Shown piece after piece: positions 28,143-36,912 of a DNA stretch of 64,000 bases (positions are counted from its first letter, which is position 1; every line of letters begins with the position of its first letter). A model generated the notes under the pieces. The model ran no database searches, was not told the DNA's origin, and was given only the letters and a program-made list of their open reading frames with translations. The position numbers were made by a program, and so were the translations under genes. The stretch is from a bacterium BMS3Bbin13. Lineage in GTDB: Bacteria > Pseudomonadota > Gammaproteobacteria > 21-64-14. Location: the NCBI GenBank assembly GCA_002897735.1, contig BDTW01000061.1, forward strand, positions 1-64,000, given 5' to 3'.

Positions 28143-28514
28143 ATGACCGCCAGTACGCGACCGTACCTGATCCGCGCCATCTATGAGTGGACCCTGGACA
28201 GCGGCCTTACGCCCTACCTGCTGGTCGATGCCACGGCGCCCGGCGCCTGCGTGCCCGAACAGTATGTGGACAAGGGCAAGATCATCCTCAACATCGCACC
28301 CCAGGCGGTGCAGGGCCTGAAACTCGGCAACGATCAGGTGAGTTTCCAGGCCCGCTTCGGGGGGGCGCCCATGCAGGTGCAGGTTCCGACGCCCGCGGTG
28401 CTGGCGGTCTACGCCCGGGAGACCGGCCAGGGCATGCTCTTCGAGGAAGAGGAGGATTCTCCGCCGGCCCCCGAGGGCGAGCGCCGCAAGCCAAGCCTCA
28501 AGGTCGTCAAGTAG
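28143..28514 (+). CDS. sspB: ClpXP adaptor protein SspB
   Basis: The 123-residue protein begins MTASTRPYLIRAIYEWTLDSGLTPYLLVDA, the substrate-binding domain that recognises ssrA tags. After an acidic flexible linker it ends RRKPSLKVVK, the conserved tail that docks on ClpX. The longer ORF-track start lies in sspA. It converges on the FAD-oxidase gene with only 41 bases between the two stops and no repeat element. Confidence 0.95.
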   Translation: MTASTRPYLIRAIYEWTLDSGLTPYLLVDATAPGACVPEQYVDKGKIILNIAPQAVQGLKLGNDQVSFQARFGGAPMQVQVPTPAVLAVYARETGQGMLFEEEEDSPPAPEGERRKPSLKVVK

Positions 28515-28555
28515 CGCATCGTCGCGTGCCGTTCCAGCGCGGACGGTGCCCGGCT

Positions 28556-30049
28556 CTATCGGGAAGTTCCGGAGCGGGGGGTTCCCGGGGACGAGACGCC
28601 CGAGGATGCCCCGGAGGCGGGTCCCTGATCCGGCGCGGGCGGCGGCAGGGTCTTGCCGGGGTTGAGGATCCCGTTCGGGTCGAACTGGGCGCGGATGCGG
28701 CGCATGAGTTCCAGCGCCGCCGGGTCCAGCTCGCGGGCGATGTAGTCGCGCTTCTGGATGCCGACACCATGCTCGCCGGACAGTGTCCCGCCGAGTTCCA
28801 GCACCAGCGCGAACACGCGGTCCAGGCACGGCTGTGCGGCGGCCATCTGCGCCGGGTCGTCCGGATCGACGAGCAGATTGACGTGGATATTGCCGTTTCC
28901 GGCGTGGCCGAAGTTCACGATGGTGACGCCGAATTCACCACTCAACCGCTCCAGACCGGCGATCAGGTCGGCCATCCGCGAAACCGGTACGACCACGTCC
29001 TCGTTGATCTTCTTCGGTGCGACGGTGCGTAGCGCCGGCGAGAGGGCCTTGCGCGCCCGCCACAGTTCGCGGACTTCCGCGGCGTTGCGTGCCGCGCGGA
29101 TCTCCACGAGGTCCGGCCCGCCGGCGGCGCGGCACACCGCCTCCAGCGCCGGTTCCATACACGCCTCGGGGCCGTCCACCTCGATCATCAACAGCGCCCC
29201 GGCATCGGCGGGCAGGGCGCTGCCGGCATAGTCCCGGATCATCCGGATCGCCCGCCCGTCCATGAATTCCACGGCGCACGGGATGACCGGCTGGGCCATG
29301 ATCCTCGAGACGGCGCGCGCCGCCCCGTGGATGTCGCGATAGATCGCGCGCAGCGTGCGTCGGCTCTCGGCCAGCGGGGTGAGCTTCAGCGTCGCCTCGG
29401 TGATGACCGCCAGCGTGCCCTCCGAGCCGATGAGCAGGCGCGTGAGGTCATAGCCGACGACCCCTTTCGTGGTGTAGACGCCCACGCGCAGTTCCTCGCC
29501 GGCGCCGGTCACGGCGCGCAGGCCGAGGGTGTTCTCGCGCGGCGTGCCGTATTTCACCGCCCGCGGTCCGGCCGAGTTGCAGGCCAGATTCCCACCGACG
29601 GTGCAGTAGCCCGAACTGGTCGGGTCCGGCGGCCAGAAGAAGCCGCGCGCCGCCGCCGCCTCCTGGACGGCCTGGTTGGTCGCGCCCGCTTCGACGACCA
29701 GCGCCCGGTTGTCCGGATCCACATGCATGAGGCGGTCCATACGCTCCAGCGAAAGGACCACGCCGCCGTGCAGCGGCACGCTCGCGCCGGTGGTACCGGT
29801 CCCGCGCCCGCGCGCCACCAGCGCCACGTGATGCGCGTTGCACAGGCGCACCACATCGCGTACCTGTTCGTGCCCGGTGGCGAGTACCACGGCATCCGGC
29901 AGGGCGTGACGGCGGCTGTTGTCGTAGCCGTAGGACCAGCGGTCGGCGGGGTCGGTGAGCACCGCGTCCGCATCGACCAGATCCTCCAGACGCCGGAGAA
30001 ATGCGGGCGAAGGCGCTTCCGGCAGGGTTCCCGGTCCGTTCGTGATCAA
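28556..30049 (-). CDS. FAD-binding 2-hydroxyacid oxidase/dehydrogenase (GlcD / D-lactate dehydrogenase family)
   Basis: The protein of about 497 residues has an N-terminal FAD-binding PCMH domain ([58 protein letters not shown]) and a C-terminal FAD-oxidase domain ([33 protein letters not shown]). Such enzymes oxidise glycolate, D-lactate or D-2-hydroxyglutarate; the substrate cannot be told here. The start is uncertain: a TTG overlapping the diaA stop (TTGA) gives a normal length, while a GTG at 30088 would add 13 residues. In E. coli dolP occupies the place after diaA. Confidence 0.85.
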   Translation of the reverse strand: MITNGPGTLPEAPSPAFLRRLEDLVDADAVLTDPADRWSYGYDNSRRHALPDAVVLATGHEQVRDVVRLCNAHHVALVARGRGTGTTGASVPLHGGVVLSLERMDRLMHVDPDNRALVVEAGATNQAVQEAAAARGFFWPPDPTSSGYCTVGGNLACNSAGPRAVKYGTPRENTLGLRAVTGAGEELRVGVYTTKGVVGYDLTRLLIGSEGTLAVITEATLKLTPLAESRRTLRAIYRDIHGAARAVSRIMAQPVIPCAVEFMDGRAIRMIRDYAGSALPADAGALLMIEVDGPEACMEPALEAVCRAAGGPDLVEIRAARNAAEVRELWRARKALSPALRTVAPKKINEDVVVPVSRMADLIAGLERLSGEFGVTIVNFGHAGNGNIHVNLLVDPDDPAQMAAAQPCLDRVFALVLELGGTLSGEHGVGIQKRDYIARELDPAALELMRRIRAQFDPNGILNPGKTLPPPAPDQGPASGASSGVSSPGTPRSGTSR

Positions 30050-30639
30050 TACCCGTGCCCCAACAGTTTCCGATCCACCAGGTCGCACAGGCAGTGGATG
30101 ACCAGGATGTGCGTCTCCTGGACGCGGGCGGTGGAGGTCCCCGGGACGCGGATCTCCACGTCGCGCTCTTCGAGCAGGGTCGCAAGAGCGCCGCCGTCAC
30201 GTCCGTTCAGGGCGATGACGCTCATGTCGCGCTCGTGCGCCGCCTGCACCGCGCGCAGCAGGTTACGTGAATGGCCGCTGGTGGTGATCGCCAGGAGCAT
30301 GTCGCCCGGTTGACCCAGCGCCTCGATCTGTCGGGAGAAGATCTCGTCGAAATGATGGTCGTTCGCCACCGAGGTCAGGGTCGGGGCGTCGGTGGTGAGC
30401 GCCACGGCCGGAAGCCCCGGTCGTTCGGTCTCGTAGCGGTTGATCATCTCGGAGGCGAAGTGCTGGGTGTCCGCGGCCGAGCCGCCGTTGCCGCACGCGA
30501 GCACCTTGCGTCCGTCCAGGAGGCAGTCGGTGACGATACCGGCGGCGCGGGCGATCGCGGCGCCCGCCGAGTCCAGGGTCCGGCGTTTGACGGCAATGCT
30601 TTCTTCGAAGTTCTCGCGGATGCGGGACAGCGGGTCCAT
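30046..30639 (-). CDS. diaA: SIS-domain DnaA initiator-associating protein
   Basis: The 197-residue SIS-domain protein reads [38 protein letters not shown] and ends [22 protein letters not shown], closest to DiaA. DiaA tetramers bind DnaA and help initiation at oriC; GmhA (phosphoheptose isomerase) is the paralogous alternative. The lpoA-yraN-diaA order supports DiaA. The ATG used has TGAGGA seven bases upstream; an in-frame ATG at 30657 is possible. Confidence 0.87.
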   Translation of the reverse strand: MDPLSRIRENFEESIAVKRRTLDSAGAAIARAAGIVTDCLLDGRKVLACGNGGSAADTQHFASEMINRYETERPGLPAVALTTDAPTLTSVANDHHFDEIFSRQIEALGQPGDMLLAITTSGHSRNLLRAVQAAHERDMSVIALNGRDGGALATLLEERDVEIRVPGTSTARVQETHILVIHCLCDLVDRKLLGHGY

Positions 30640-30649
30640 GTGTCGGTCC

Positions 30650-31018
30650 TCAGACATCGAAGGCGTTGGGGATCCAGAGGATCCGCGGGGCCTGCGGCGG
30701 ACCCGACATCGAGACGACATCGAGCCGGCTCGGGCCGCGTGCGGCCTCGCGGTGGCGCTGGAGGTAGTGTAGCGCAGAGGCCGCCAGCCGCGTGCGTTTG
30801 CGCGCGTCCACGCTGTCGGCACCGCTTCCGAAGTCGTCCCGGCGGCGATAGCGGACCTCCACGAAAACGGTCGTGGCGCCGTCGCGCATGACCAGGTCGA
30901 TCTCGCCCCGCGGGCAGCGGTAATTGCGGGTCAGCAGCCGCAGCCCGCGTGCTTCCAGATAATCGCACGCCAGCGCTTCGGCGCGTCGGCCGGTACTCGT
31001 GGGTGCCTCGCCCTTCAT
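30650..31018 (-). CDS. yraN: YraN/UPF0102 endonuclease-fold protein
   Basis: The 122-residue protein has the UPF0102 core: [38 protein letters not shown] and VFVEVRYRR, with the acidic and Lys/Arg positions of a restriction-nuclease-like fold. Its function is unknown. The ATG overlaps the lpoA stop, and the same gene trio occurs in E. coli. The ORF-track version starting in lpoA is rejected. Confidence 0.92.
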   Translation of the reverse strand: MKGEAPTSTGRRAEALACDYLEARGLRLLTRNYRCPRGEIDLVMRDGATTVFVEVRYRRRDDFGSGADSVDARKRTRLAASALHYLQRHREAARGPSRLDVVSMSGPPQAPRILWIPNAFDV

Positions 31019-33006
31019 GGCGACGTCGTTGTCGGTACCGGCGGCGTTGCGGTTGTGATCGGTTCCGGCGCCGACGCGGCGGTCGGACCCGGTGCGGAGG
31101 TCGGCACGGACACCTGGTCCAGCAGCTTCGGTATACCGTTCTCGAATTGCGCCCAGGGCAGGCCCCGGTGGATTCGTCCGTCGGCGTCCAGGGACAGGCT
31201 GCCGGTGGCGCCCTCGAAGCGCGCGAACGGATTCTTGCGTAGCGCCGGCAACTGGGGGATCAGCCGGTAGGCGTCGACCCCGAGCGCTTCGAGGCGCGAC
31301 AGGTGCCGCGCCTGATCCGGCCACAGGTGCTCGAGTTCCGAACGCAGCGCCCGTTGCGCGGGACCCGGCGCCAGGATCCAGGGCATGTCGCAGAAACGTA
31401 TGCCGTCGAGGTCGCGGTTCCGGGACGGGTCCGGTGTCCCCGCGTAGACGTGGGAGGCGGCGTAGACCGGCAGCCGCGCGGCGTGGTGGAATCGGAGTTG
31501 GGGGCGGAGCAGGCGCGCCTCGCGCGGGAAGGCGGCCAGGAAGACGAAGTCCGCGTCTTTGCGCCGGCGCGGCTCGAATTGCAACTTCCGCTGCAGCAGG
31601 CGGCGTAGCGCGCGGTAGCGTGCGCGACTCCGGTCCAGATTGAGCAACCGGCGGATGGGACCCGCGAAGTCGGTTCGGGTCGGGTCGTAGCGTTGTTCGG
31701 CGAGGGTCGTACCCCCGAGTTGCTGCCAGCGCTGCTCGAAGGCCCGGGCCACCCGCTCCCCCCAGGGGCCGGTCGGCACCAGGACCAGGGCGCGGTTGCG
31801 CCCGTCCAGCCAGGCGCGCTCGGCCGCCTGGCGCGCCTCCTGCTCGGGCGAGAGGCCGAACTGATACAGATTTGCGGGGACCCCCGTCGCACCGGTCCCG
31901 AGGTAATTCAGTGCGAGTACCGGCACCGGGCCGGGCGCTTGGTGGGCGAGTGCCGCGACCGCTTCCTTGCGTAGAGGACCGACGATGAACCCGGCCCCGT
32001 CGCGGATCGCCCGGCGGTAGCTCTGCACCGCATCGGCCGGTTGATCGCCGGTATCGTAGACGCGGATTTCGACCGGCGCGGACCGGCCGGTGTGCGCGTA
32101 ATAGGCGGCGAGAAACCCGTCGAGGACCGCTTTCGAGGCCCGAGCGTAGGGCCCGCGCAGCGGCAGCAACAGGGCGATCTGTCGCGGATAGCCGCGTGCG
32201 GCGGCGAAATATTGGAGTAGTTGCGGCACCAGCACCCGCGTGGCGGGGTGATCCGGGTACCGCCGCTCCCAGTCGGCGATCCCGCGGCCGATCGCCCGCG
32301 GGTTGCCCGGCGTGGCGCGCGCCAACTCCGCCAGCGCGAGCCAGCCGCGCAACGCCCCCGGCTGCGCTGCGCTGCGCAGCCGTTCGAGTGCCGGGGTGGT
32401 CAGTCGTCCCAACGCCCGCCAGATCCGTTGCTGATTATCACGGATCGCCTGCGGCTCCCGGAGCAGTCGCCCGAGGGCGATCCGCGCGCGTGCGCTCTCG
32501 AGCGGGTTGCCCGCCTGGAGATAGGCCGCGGCGCGCAGTCGGTACAGACGTCGCCGGATTTCGGGCGGCAGTTGCTCCGCATGTGCGATGGTGCTGTCGC
32601 CGAGGGCCTGCAGGGGCCTGCGCTCGGCGAGGTCGATCTCGCCGAGCACCAGTCGGCGGCGCGCGTCGAGCAGGGTCGCGCCGGGCGGCACATGTACGGC
32701 GGCGAGTACGGTACGGGCCTTGGCCGGTCGGCCCGCGGCGCTCCAGGCGTGCGCCGCGCGCAGCAGGAAGTCTTCGCGTTGCGGTGTGGAGGCGCGCCGC
32801 GCGAGTTCCTCGTAGGCCTGTGCCGCCTGCCGATAGTGCCCGGCCTTTTCGAGGGCGCGGGTCTGGCGCGCCGAGCTTGCGCCCGGCGCCGTGCGCTGCA
32901 ACCCGGCGCAGCCGCCGAGCAGGGTCAGGGTGAGGAGCCAGACGATGGCGAGGAGGGGGATTGTAGCGGCCCGCGGCTGCGGCTGAGTGGGGGGGCTTGG
33001 TTGCAT
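31015..33006 (-). CDS. lpoA: Penicillin-binding protein activator LpoA (outer-membrane lipoprotein)
   Basis: The 663-residue protein has a lipoprotein signal (LLAIVWLLTLTLLGGCAGL, lipobox Cys), a TPR-like N-terminal half (about 45-250) and a C-terminal periplasmic-binding-protein-like half (QIALLLPLRGPYARASKAVLDGFL). LpoA spans the periplasm to activate PBP1A. It is divergent from rsmI across 186 bases in which I see no certain promoter. The order lpoA-yraN-diaA is as in E. coli. Confidence 0.93.
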   Translation of the reverse strand: MQPSPPTQPQPRAATIPLLAIVWLLTLTLLGGCAGLQRTAPGASSARQTRALEKAGHYRQAAQAYEELARRASTPQREDFLLRAAHAWSAAGRPAKARTVLAAVHVPPGATLLDARRRLVLGEIDLAERRPLQALGDSTIAHAEQLPPEIRRRLYRLRAAAYLQAGNPLESARARIALGRLLREPQAIRDNQQRIWRALGRLTTPALERLRSAAQPGALRGWLALAELARATPGNPRAIGRGIADWERRYPDHPATRVLVPQLLQYFAAARGYPRQIALLLPLRGPYARASKAVLDGFLAAYYAHTGRSAPVEIRVYDTGDQPADAVQSYRRAIRDGAGFIVGPLRKEAVAALAHQAPGPVPVLALNYLGTGATGVPANLYQFGLSPEQEARQAAERAWLDGRNRALVLVPTGPWGERVARAFEQRWQQLGGTTLAEQRYDPTRTDFAGPIRRLLNLDRSRARYRALRRLLQRKLQFEPRRRKDADFVFLAAFPREARLLRPQLRFHHAARLPVYAASHVYAGTPDPSRNRDLDGIRFCDMPWILAPGPAQRALRSELEHLWPDQARHLSRLEALGVDAYRLIPQLPALRKNPFARFEGATGSLSLDADGRIHRGLPWAQFENGIPKLLDQVSVPTSAPGPTAASAPEPITTATPPVPTTTSP

Positions 33007-33192
33007 GCGGGCGGTTCCGGGGCCAGGATGGAATCGGAGCGTATCGCGCTACGGTGGGCGTGGAAGGGTTGTCCTCGGCCAAGGGGGAGTCCGCTTCCGT
33101 ACCGCCGCTGCGCCCTTCGCCCCGCGACGGACCCCCGCGCCAAGCGCGCCGGACACACCGATCGATCAGCGAAACACAGTATCTTGGCGGCG

Positions 33193-34050
33193 ATGGAAGT
33201 GTCAATCGAGAAGGGTGCGCTGTATGTGACGGCCACGCCGATCGGCAATCTGGGGGATCTCAGCCCCCGGGGCCGTGCCGTGCTGGCGGGCGTCGATCGC
33301 ATCGCCGCCGAGGACACGCGGCGCAGTCGGGCGCTGCTCGCGCACTTCGATGTCCACACGCCGCTCGTCGCATTGCATGAGCACAACGAGTTCCGCCGAA
33401 GTCCGCAACTGATCGAGCAGCTGCGCGCGGGTGGAACGCTGGCCCTGATCTGCGACGCCGGAACGCCTTCGATCAGCGATCCGGGCGGCCGGCTCGTGGC
33501 GCTGGCGCATGAACAAGGCGTGCGGGTGATCCCGATCCCGGGTCCGAGTGCCGTGATCTGTGCATTGTCCGCCTGCGGTCTGTCCACCGAGCGTTTCGCC
33601 TTCGAGGGGTTCCTGCCGGCGCGTGCCGCGGCCCGTCGCGCACGGATCGAGTCGTTGCGCGGGGAGGGGCGCACGCTGATCTTCTATGAAGCGCCGCACC
33701 GTTTGGCGGCGACCCTGCGCGATCTCGCGCAGATCCTCGGGGCGGGGCGTCCCGCGACGCTGGCGCGCGAACTGACCAAGGTCTTTGAGACCATTCGTCG
33801 TGACGCCCTCGGATCGTTGGCGGAATGGGTGGCGGCGGACGCGGACCAGCGCAAGGGGGAGGCGGTGATCGTGGTGGGGGGTGCCGCCGATGACCGGGAG
33901 GCGGCGGCCGATGCGGCGCGGCGCGTTCTCACCCTGCTGCTGGAGGAACTGCCGCTGAAGCGCGCCGTGGCCCTGGCGGCGGCGATCACCGGAGAGGGTC
34001 GGAACCGGCTCTACGAACTGGCCCTTGAGCTTCGCGGCCCGCTGCGGTAG
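33193..34050 (+). CDS. rsmI: 16S rRNA 2'-O-methyltransferase RsmI
   Basis: The 285-residue SPOUT-unrelated, tetrapyrrole-methylase-fold enzyme begins with VTATPIGNLGDLSPRGRAVL and contains ICDAGTPSISDPGG and IPIPGPSAV. It methylates C1402 ribose of 16S rRNA. The ORF-track frame extends about 970 bases further upstream through lpoA on the opposite strand; the ATG at MEVSIEKGALYVTATP is the family-like start. It is divergent from lpoA, as in E. coli. Confidence 0.95.
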   Translation: MEVSIEKGALYVTATPIGNLGDLSPRGRAVLAGVDRIAAEDTRRSRALLAHFDVHTPLVALHEHNEFRRSPQLIEQLRAGGTLALICDAGTPSISDPGGRLVALAHEQGVRVIPIPGPSAVICALSACGLSTERFAFEGFLPARAAARRARIESLRGEGRTLIFYEAPHRLAATLRDLAQILGAGRPATLARELTKVFETIRRDALGSLAEWVAADADQRKGEAVIVVGGAADDREAAADAARRVLTLLLEELPLKRAVALAAAITGEGRNRLYELALELRGPLR

Positions 34051-34094
34051 AAACAGGGGGCCGGGGCAACCGTGCCCCGAGGGCAGGGAATGCC

Positions 34095-34568
34095 ATGGTC
34101 ATGACTTCCGGCGGTCCGGACGGACCGATCCATCCCGATTTCCTCCGCGGCCTGGCGCGCTGGCGCGCCGGCGACTACCAGGGCGCCGCGGTGTGTTTCC
34201 GCAAGGCCGAGGGCGCCGCCGATCGCCGCCATCGCCAACGCCACCGCTATGCCTCCTTCCATGGACTGGCCCTGGTCCATCTGGGGGATCCCGGCGGGCT
34301 CGCATTGTGCCGCGGCGCGGCGGCGGTCGACGAACTGGACGTGGTGCTGCTGCGCAATCTTGCCCTGGCGGAGTTGCGCGCCGGCCACCGGCGCCGGGCG
34401 CTGGCGGCGCTGCAACGGGGGCTGGCGGTCGACCCGCGTGAGCCGGAGCTGTTGCATTTGCGCCGCAGCCTCGGGACGAGGCGTCGCCCGGTGCTGGGCT
34501 TTCTCGGCCGCGATCATCCGCTGAACCGTCTGCTCGGGTGGGCTACCTATCGGCGCCGTGCCGGGTGA
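34095..34568 (+). CDS. Small TPR-like protein of unknown function
   Basis: The 157-residue, Arg-rich cytoplasmic protein has two or three helix pairs of TPR character: HPDFLRGLARWRAGDYQGAAVCFRKAE and LLRNLALAELRAGHRRRALAALQRGLAVDPREPELLHLRR. There is no signal peptide. AGGG lies just upstream of the ATG, and the frame stays open with normal high-GC third positions, so it looks genuine. It sits between rsmI and rnpB, 44 bases after rsmI. I cannot name a family or function beyond protein-protein interaction. Confidence 0.65.
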   Translation: MVMTSGGPDGPIHPDFLRGLARWRAGDYQGAAVCFRKAEGAADRRHRQRHRYASFHGLALVHLGDPGGLALCRGAAAVDELDVVLLRNLALAELRAGHRRRALAALQRGLAVDPREPELLHLRRSLGTRRRPVLGFLGRDHPLNRLLGWATYRRRAG

Positions 34569-34589
34569 AGTTTCGTGCGATGTCGATGC

Positions 34590-34595
34590 TATACT
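34590..34595 (+). promoter_or_regulatory. -10 element of the rnpB promoter
   Basis: TATACT lies eight bases before the predicted 5' end of RNase P RNA, the right distance for a start at about 34603. The -35 is weak (GTGAAG-like at a long spacing). Confidence 0.5.
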
Positions 34596-34603
34596 GGTAA
34601 ACA

Positions 34604-34950
34604 GAGTCGGCCGGGCAGTCGCTGCGTCTTTCAGGCGTGGAGGAAAGTCCGGGCTCCATAGGGCAGGGTGCCAGGTAACCCCTGGGGGGCGCGAGCCCAC
34701 GGAAAGTGCCACAGAGAATAGACCGCCTAAGCGCCCACGGGCGCCGGCAAGGGTGAAACGGTGCGGTAAGAGCGCACCGCGCACGGTGGCAACACCGGCG
34801 GCACGGCAAACCCCACCCGGAGCAAGACCAAATAGGGGGGCGATGGTGCGGCCCGTACCGCCCCCGGGTAGGTCGCTAGAGGTGCGCGGCGACGCGCATC
34901 CCAGAGGAATGACTGTCCTCGACAAAACCCGGCTTACAGGCCGACTCTCC
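34604..34950 (+). ncRNA. rnpB: RNase P RNA (class A)
   Basis: The RNA contains GAGGAAAGTCCGGGCTCC and ATAGGGCAGGGTGCCAGGTAA, the GGTAAGAGCGCACCG stretch, GGAGCAAGACCAAATAGG and GAATGACTGTCC..GACA..ACCCGGCTTA, all hallmarks of bacterial type A RNase P RNA. The ends GAGTCGGCC (34604) and GGCCGACTC (34939-34947) form a perfect P1 helix that fixes the boundaries. It is the ribozyme that removes tRNA 5' leaders. ORF-track frames across it are spurious. Confidence 0.98.
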
Positions 34951-34996
34951 TAATCACTGTGGCCGCAGGTCGCCACAGACCCGAAAGTGATCGGAT

Positions 34997-35030
34997 CCCC
35001 TCTCCCCGGCCCTCCTCCGGAGGGGAGGGG
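34997..35030. repeat. Inverted GC-rich element downstream of rnpB
   Basis: CCCCTCTCCCCGGCCCTCC faces GGAGGGGAGGGG, a strong hairpin about 46 bases after rnpB. No T-run follows. It may end rnpB transcription or be a dispersed intergenic repeat; a related type (CCTTCTCC/GGAGAAGG) is at 63499. Confidence 0.55.
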
Positions 35031-35152
35031 ATGCCCGACTCAACAGTACCGCTATCCTTCGGGCGGACCGCCCGAACGGCGGTTCCCCCGACCTGCGTCC
35101 GTGCCCCACTCGGTTCCCCGCCGTACCCGGCCGCCGCGCCGATTCCCGGTCC

Positions 35153-35182
35153 TTGACAGTCCGACTCGCCCGGCAGTATCGT
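35153..35182 (+). promoter_or_regulatory. Promoter of the mraZ/dcw cluster
   Basis: A perfect TTGACA is followed after 18 bases by TATCGT (4 of 6). It lies directly upstream of the GTGGG boxes, matching the layout of the mra promoter in other gammaproteobacteria. Confidence 0.7.
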
Positions 35183-35186
35183 CGCG

Positions 35187-35221
35187 GTGGGCTATCGTGG
35201 GTTTTTGTGGGTACACGGTGG
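35187..35221 (+). promoter_or_regulatory. MraZ-binding boxes (three GTGGG repeats)
   Basis: GTGGG occurs at 35187, 35197 and 35207 with exact 10-base period, followed by GTGG at 35218. MraZ of E. coli binds TGGGN direct repeats separated by five bases, so this is a match to a known operator design and implies autorepression of mraZ and the dcw cluster. Confidence 0.85.
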
Positions 35222-35251
35222 ATAATTAGAACCATCATGGAGGTTGCGGGG

Positions 35252-35707
35252 GTGGCCATCTCCTTCCGGGGGGTCAACGTCGTCACGCTGGACGTCAAGG
35301 GTCGCTTGGCCGTCCCTGCGGTGCATCGTCAAAAGCTGGCCGACCACTGTGATGGCCAGGTCGTCGTCACGCTCAACCGCGAGACCTCCCTGCTCCTGTA
35401 CCCCCTGCCGGAATGGGAGGAGGTGGCCCGCCGTATCCTGCGGCTCCCGGAATCCGAATACGCCAGCAGCCTGCGCGCGGTCATGGTCGCCAACGCCACC
35501 GATTGCCGGCTCGACGGCCACGGGCGGGTGCTGCTCCCGGCACTGCACCGTGAACTGACCTCGATCACCAAGACGGCGCGCGTCATCGGCATCGGCGGGC
35601 GCCTGGAGATTTGGGATGAGGCGACCTGGGACGAGAAGCTGCGTCGCAGCCTGGATGTGGTGAGGGAGGAGCCGCCGCCGAGCGTGGGGGAGATCCTCAT
35701 CAACTGA
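35252..35707 (+). CDS. mraZ: Transcriptional regulator MraZ
   Basis: The 151-residue protein has two SpoVT/AbrB-like repeats: FRGVNVVTLDVKGRLAVPAVHR and ATDCRLDGHGRVLLPALHRE, with LLLYPLPEWEEVARR between. I choose the GTG start (VAISFRGVNV) over the upstream ATG: GGAGG sits eight bases before the GTG, the ATG has no Shine-Dalgarno, and the length then equals that of E. coli MraZ. It is the first gene of the dcw cluster, six bases before rsmH. Confidence 0.94.
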   Translation: MAISFRGVNVVTLDVKGRLAVPAVHRQKLADHCDGQVVVTLNRETSLLLYPLPEWEEVARRILRLPESEYASSLRAVMVANATDCRLDGHGRVLLPALHRELTSITKTARVIGIGGRLEIWDEATWDEKLRRSLDVVREEPPPSVGEILIN

Positions 35708-35713
35708 CCGCCG

Positions 35714-36649
35714 ATGGCGCGCGACGACACCCATCGGGCAGTGCTGGTGGCGGAGGTGGTGGAGGCGTTGCGTCCGCGCCCGGGTGGACGCTACGTGGAC
35801 GCCACCTGCGGGTGGGGCGGGCACGCGGGCGCGATCCTCGAGCGGATCGGACCGCAGGGTCGGCTGCTGGCCGTCGACCAGGACCCGCGGGCGGTCGCCG
35901 CCGCCCGTGAGCGCTGGCGTGACGATGCGCGTGTGAGTGTGGCGCACGGGTGTTTTTCGAGGCTGGAGGAGCTGGTGGAGACGCACGGATTCGCCGGCGG
36001 CGTGCAGGGGATCCTTCTGGATCTGGGGGTTTCCTCGCCCCAGCTCGATGACCCGCAGCGCGGATTCAGCTTCCTGCGTGACGGTCCCCTGGACATGCGC
36101 ATGGATCCGGGTCGCGGCGAGAGTGCCGCCGACTGGCTGGCACGGGTATCCGAACGGGAGCTGGCGCAGGTGATCCGTCGCTACGGCGAAGAGCGCTACG
36201 CCCGCGCGGTGGCGCGGGCCGTCGTGCGCGACCGTGCCACCGCGCCGTTGAGGCGTACCGGGCGGCTGGCCGAGATCGTGGCCGCCGCGGTGCCCACGCG
36301 CGAACCGGGCAAGCACCCGGCGACGCGCACCTTCCAGGCGATCCGGATCTTCGTGAATCGCGAACTGGAGGAACTGGAGGTGTGTCTTCCCCAGGCGATC
36401 GCCGCCCTGGCCCCCGAAGGGCGGCTGGCGGTGATCAGTTTTCACTCCCTGGAGGACCGTATCGTCAAACGCTTCCTTCGGGATCAGGCACGCGGGGATC
36501 GTTTTCCGCCGGACCTGCCGGTGGTGTACGACCGGCTCAGTCCGACGCTGAGCCTGGTGGGACGGGTGCGTCGCCCCGGGGCGGCGGAGATCGGGCGCAA
36601 CCCGCGGGCGCGCAGTGCGGTGCTGCGGGTGGCGGAGCGGCTGTCATGA
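35714..36649 (+). CDS. rsmH: 16S rRNA m4C1402 methyltransferase RsmH
   Basis: The 311-residue SAM-dependent enzyme has YVDATCGWGGHAGAIL as motif I, LLDLGVSSPQLDDPQRGFSF, and ISFHSLEDRIVKRFLRD near the C-terminus. It methylates N4 of C1402, the same nucleotide targeted by RsmI, whose gene lies just upstream of rnpB. The stop overlaps the ftsL ATG. Confidence 0.96.
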   Translation: MARDDTHRAVLVAEVVEALRPRPGGRYVDATCGWGGHAGAILERIGPQGRLLAVDQDPRAVAAARERWRDDARVSVAHGCFSRLEELVETHGFAGGVQGILLDLGVSSPQLDDPQRGFSFLRDGPLDMRMDPGRGESAADWLARVSERELAQVIRRYGEERYARAVARAVVRDRATAPLRRTGRLAEIVAAAVPTREPGKHPATRTFQAIRIFVNRELEELEVCLPQAIAALAPEGRLAVISFHSLEDRIVKRFLRDQARGDRFPPDLPVVYDRLSPTLSLVGRVRRPGAAEIGRNPRARSAVLRVAERLS

Positions 36650-36912
36650 AGGGCCCCGGCGCGGGTCCCGTCCTGCTGGTCCTGGTGCTCGCCTCCGCCA
36701 TGGGCGTGGTCTACGCCAAGTATGAGAGTCGTACGCTGTTCGGGCGCCTGCAGCACCTGCGCGCCGAGCGCGACGCCCTGAACGTCGAATGGGGGCGGTT
36801 GGAACTGGAGGAGGGCACGCTGGGGACTCACAGCCGGGTCGAGCGCCTGGCGCGCATCCGGCTCGGGATGCACAGTCCGGCCATCGGCTCCGTGGTGTTC
36901 GTGAGACCCTGA
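36646..36912 (+). CDS. ftsL: Cell division protein FtsL
   Basis: The 88-residue bitopic protein has one N-terminal membrane segment (GPVLLVLVLASAMGVVYAKYESR) and a periplasmic leucine-zipper-like coiled coil (LFGRLQHLRAERDALNVEWGRLELEEGTL), ending in RLARIRLGMHSP. FtsL joins FtsB and FtsQ and activates FtsWI. The ATG forms ATGA with rsmH, and the stop shares one base with the ftsI ATG. Confidence 0.93.
   Translation: MKGPGAGPVLLVLVLASAMGVVYAKYESRTLFGRLQHLRAERDALNVEWGRLELEEGTLGTHSRVERLARIRLGMHSPAIGSVVFVRP

Noticed and set aside
30046-30639. Phosphoheptose isomerase GmhA
   Set aside because: Shares the SIS fold, but sequence segments and the lpoA-yraN-SIS order fit DiaA better; retained as an alternative only.
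32221-33192. N-terminal extension of RsmI by over 300 residues
   Set aside because: This part of the frame is antisense to lpoA; the RsmI family starts at MEVSIEKGALYVTATP.
34558-34953. 131-residue ORF over the rnpB region
   Set aside because: The stretch is clearly RNase P RNA with a closed P1 helix; the ORF is incidental.
34997-35030. Intrinsic terminator after rnpB
   Set aside because: The stem is strong but no T-run follows, so it is listed as an inverted repeat instead.
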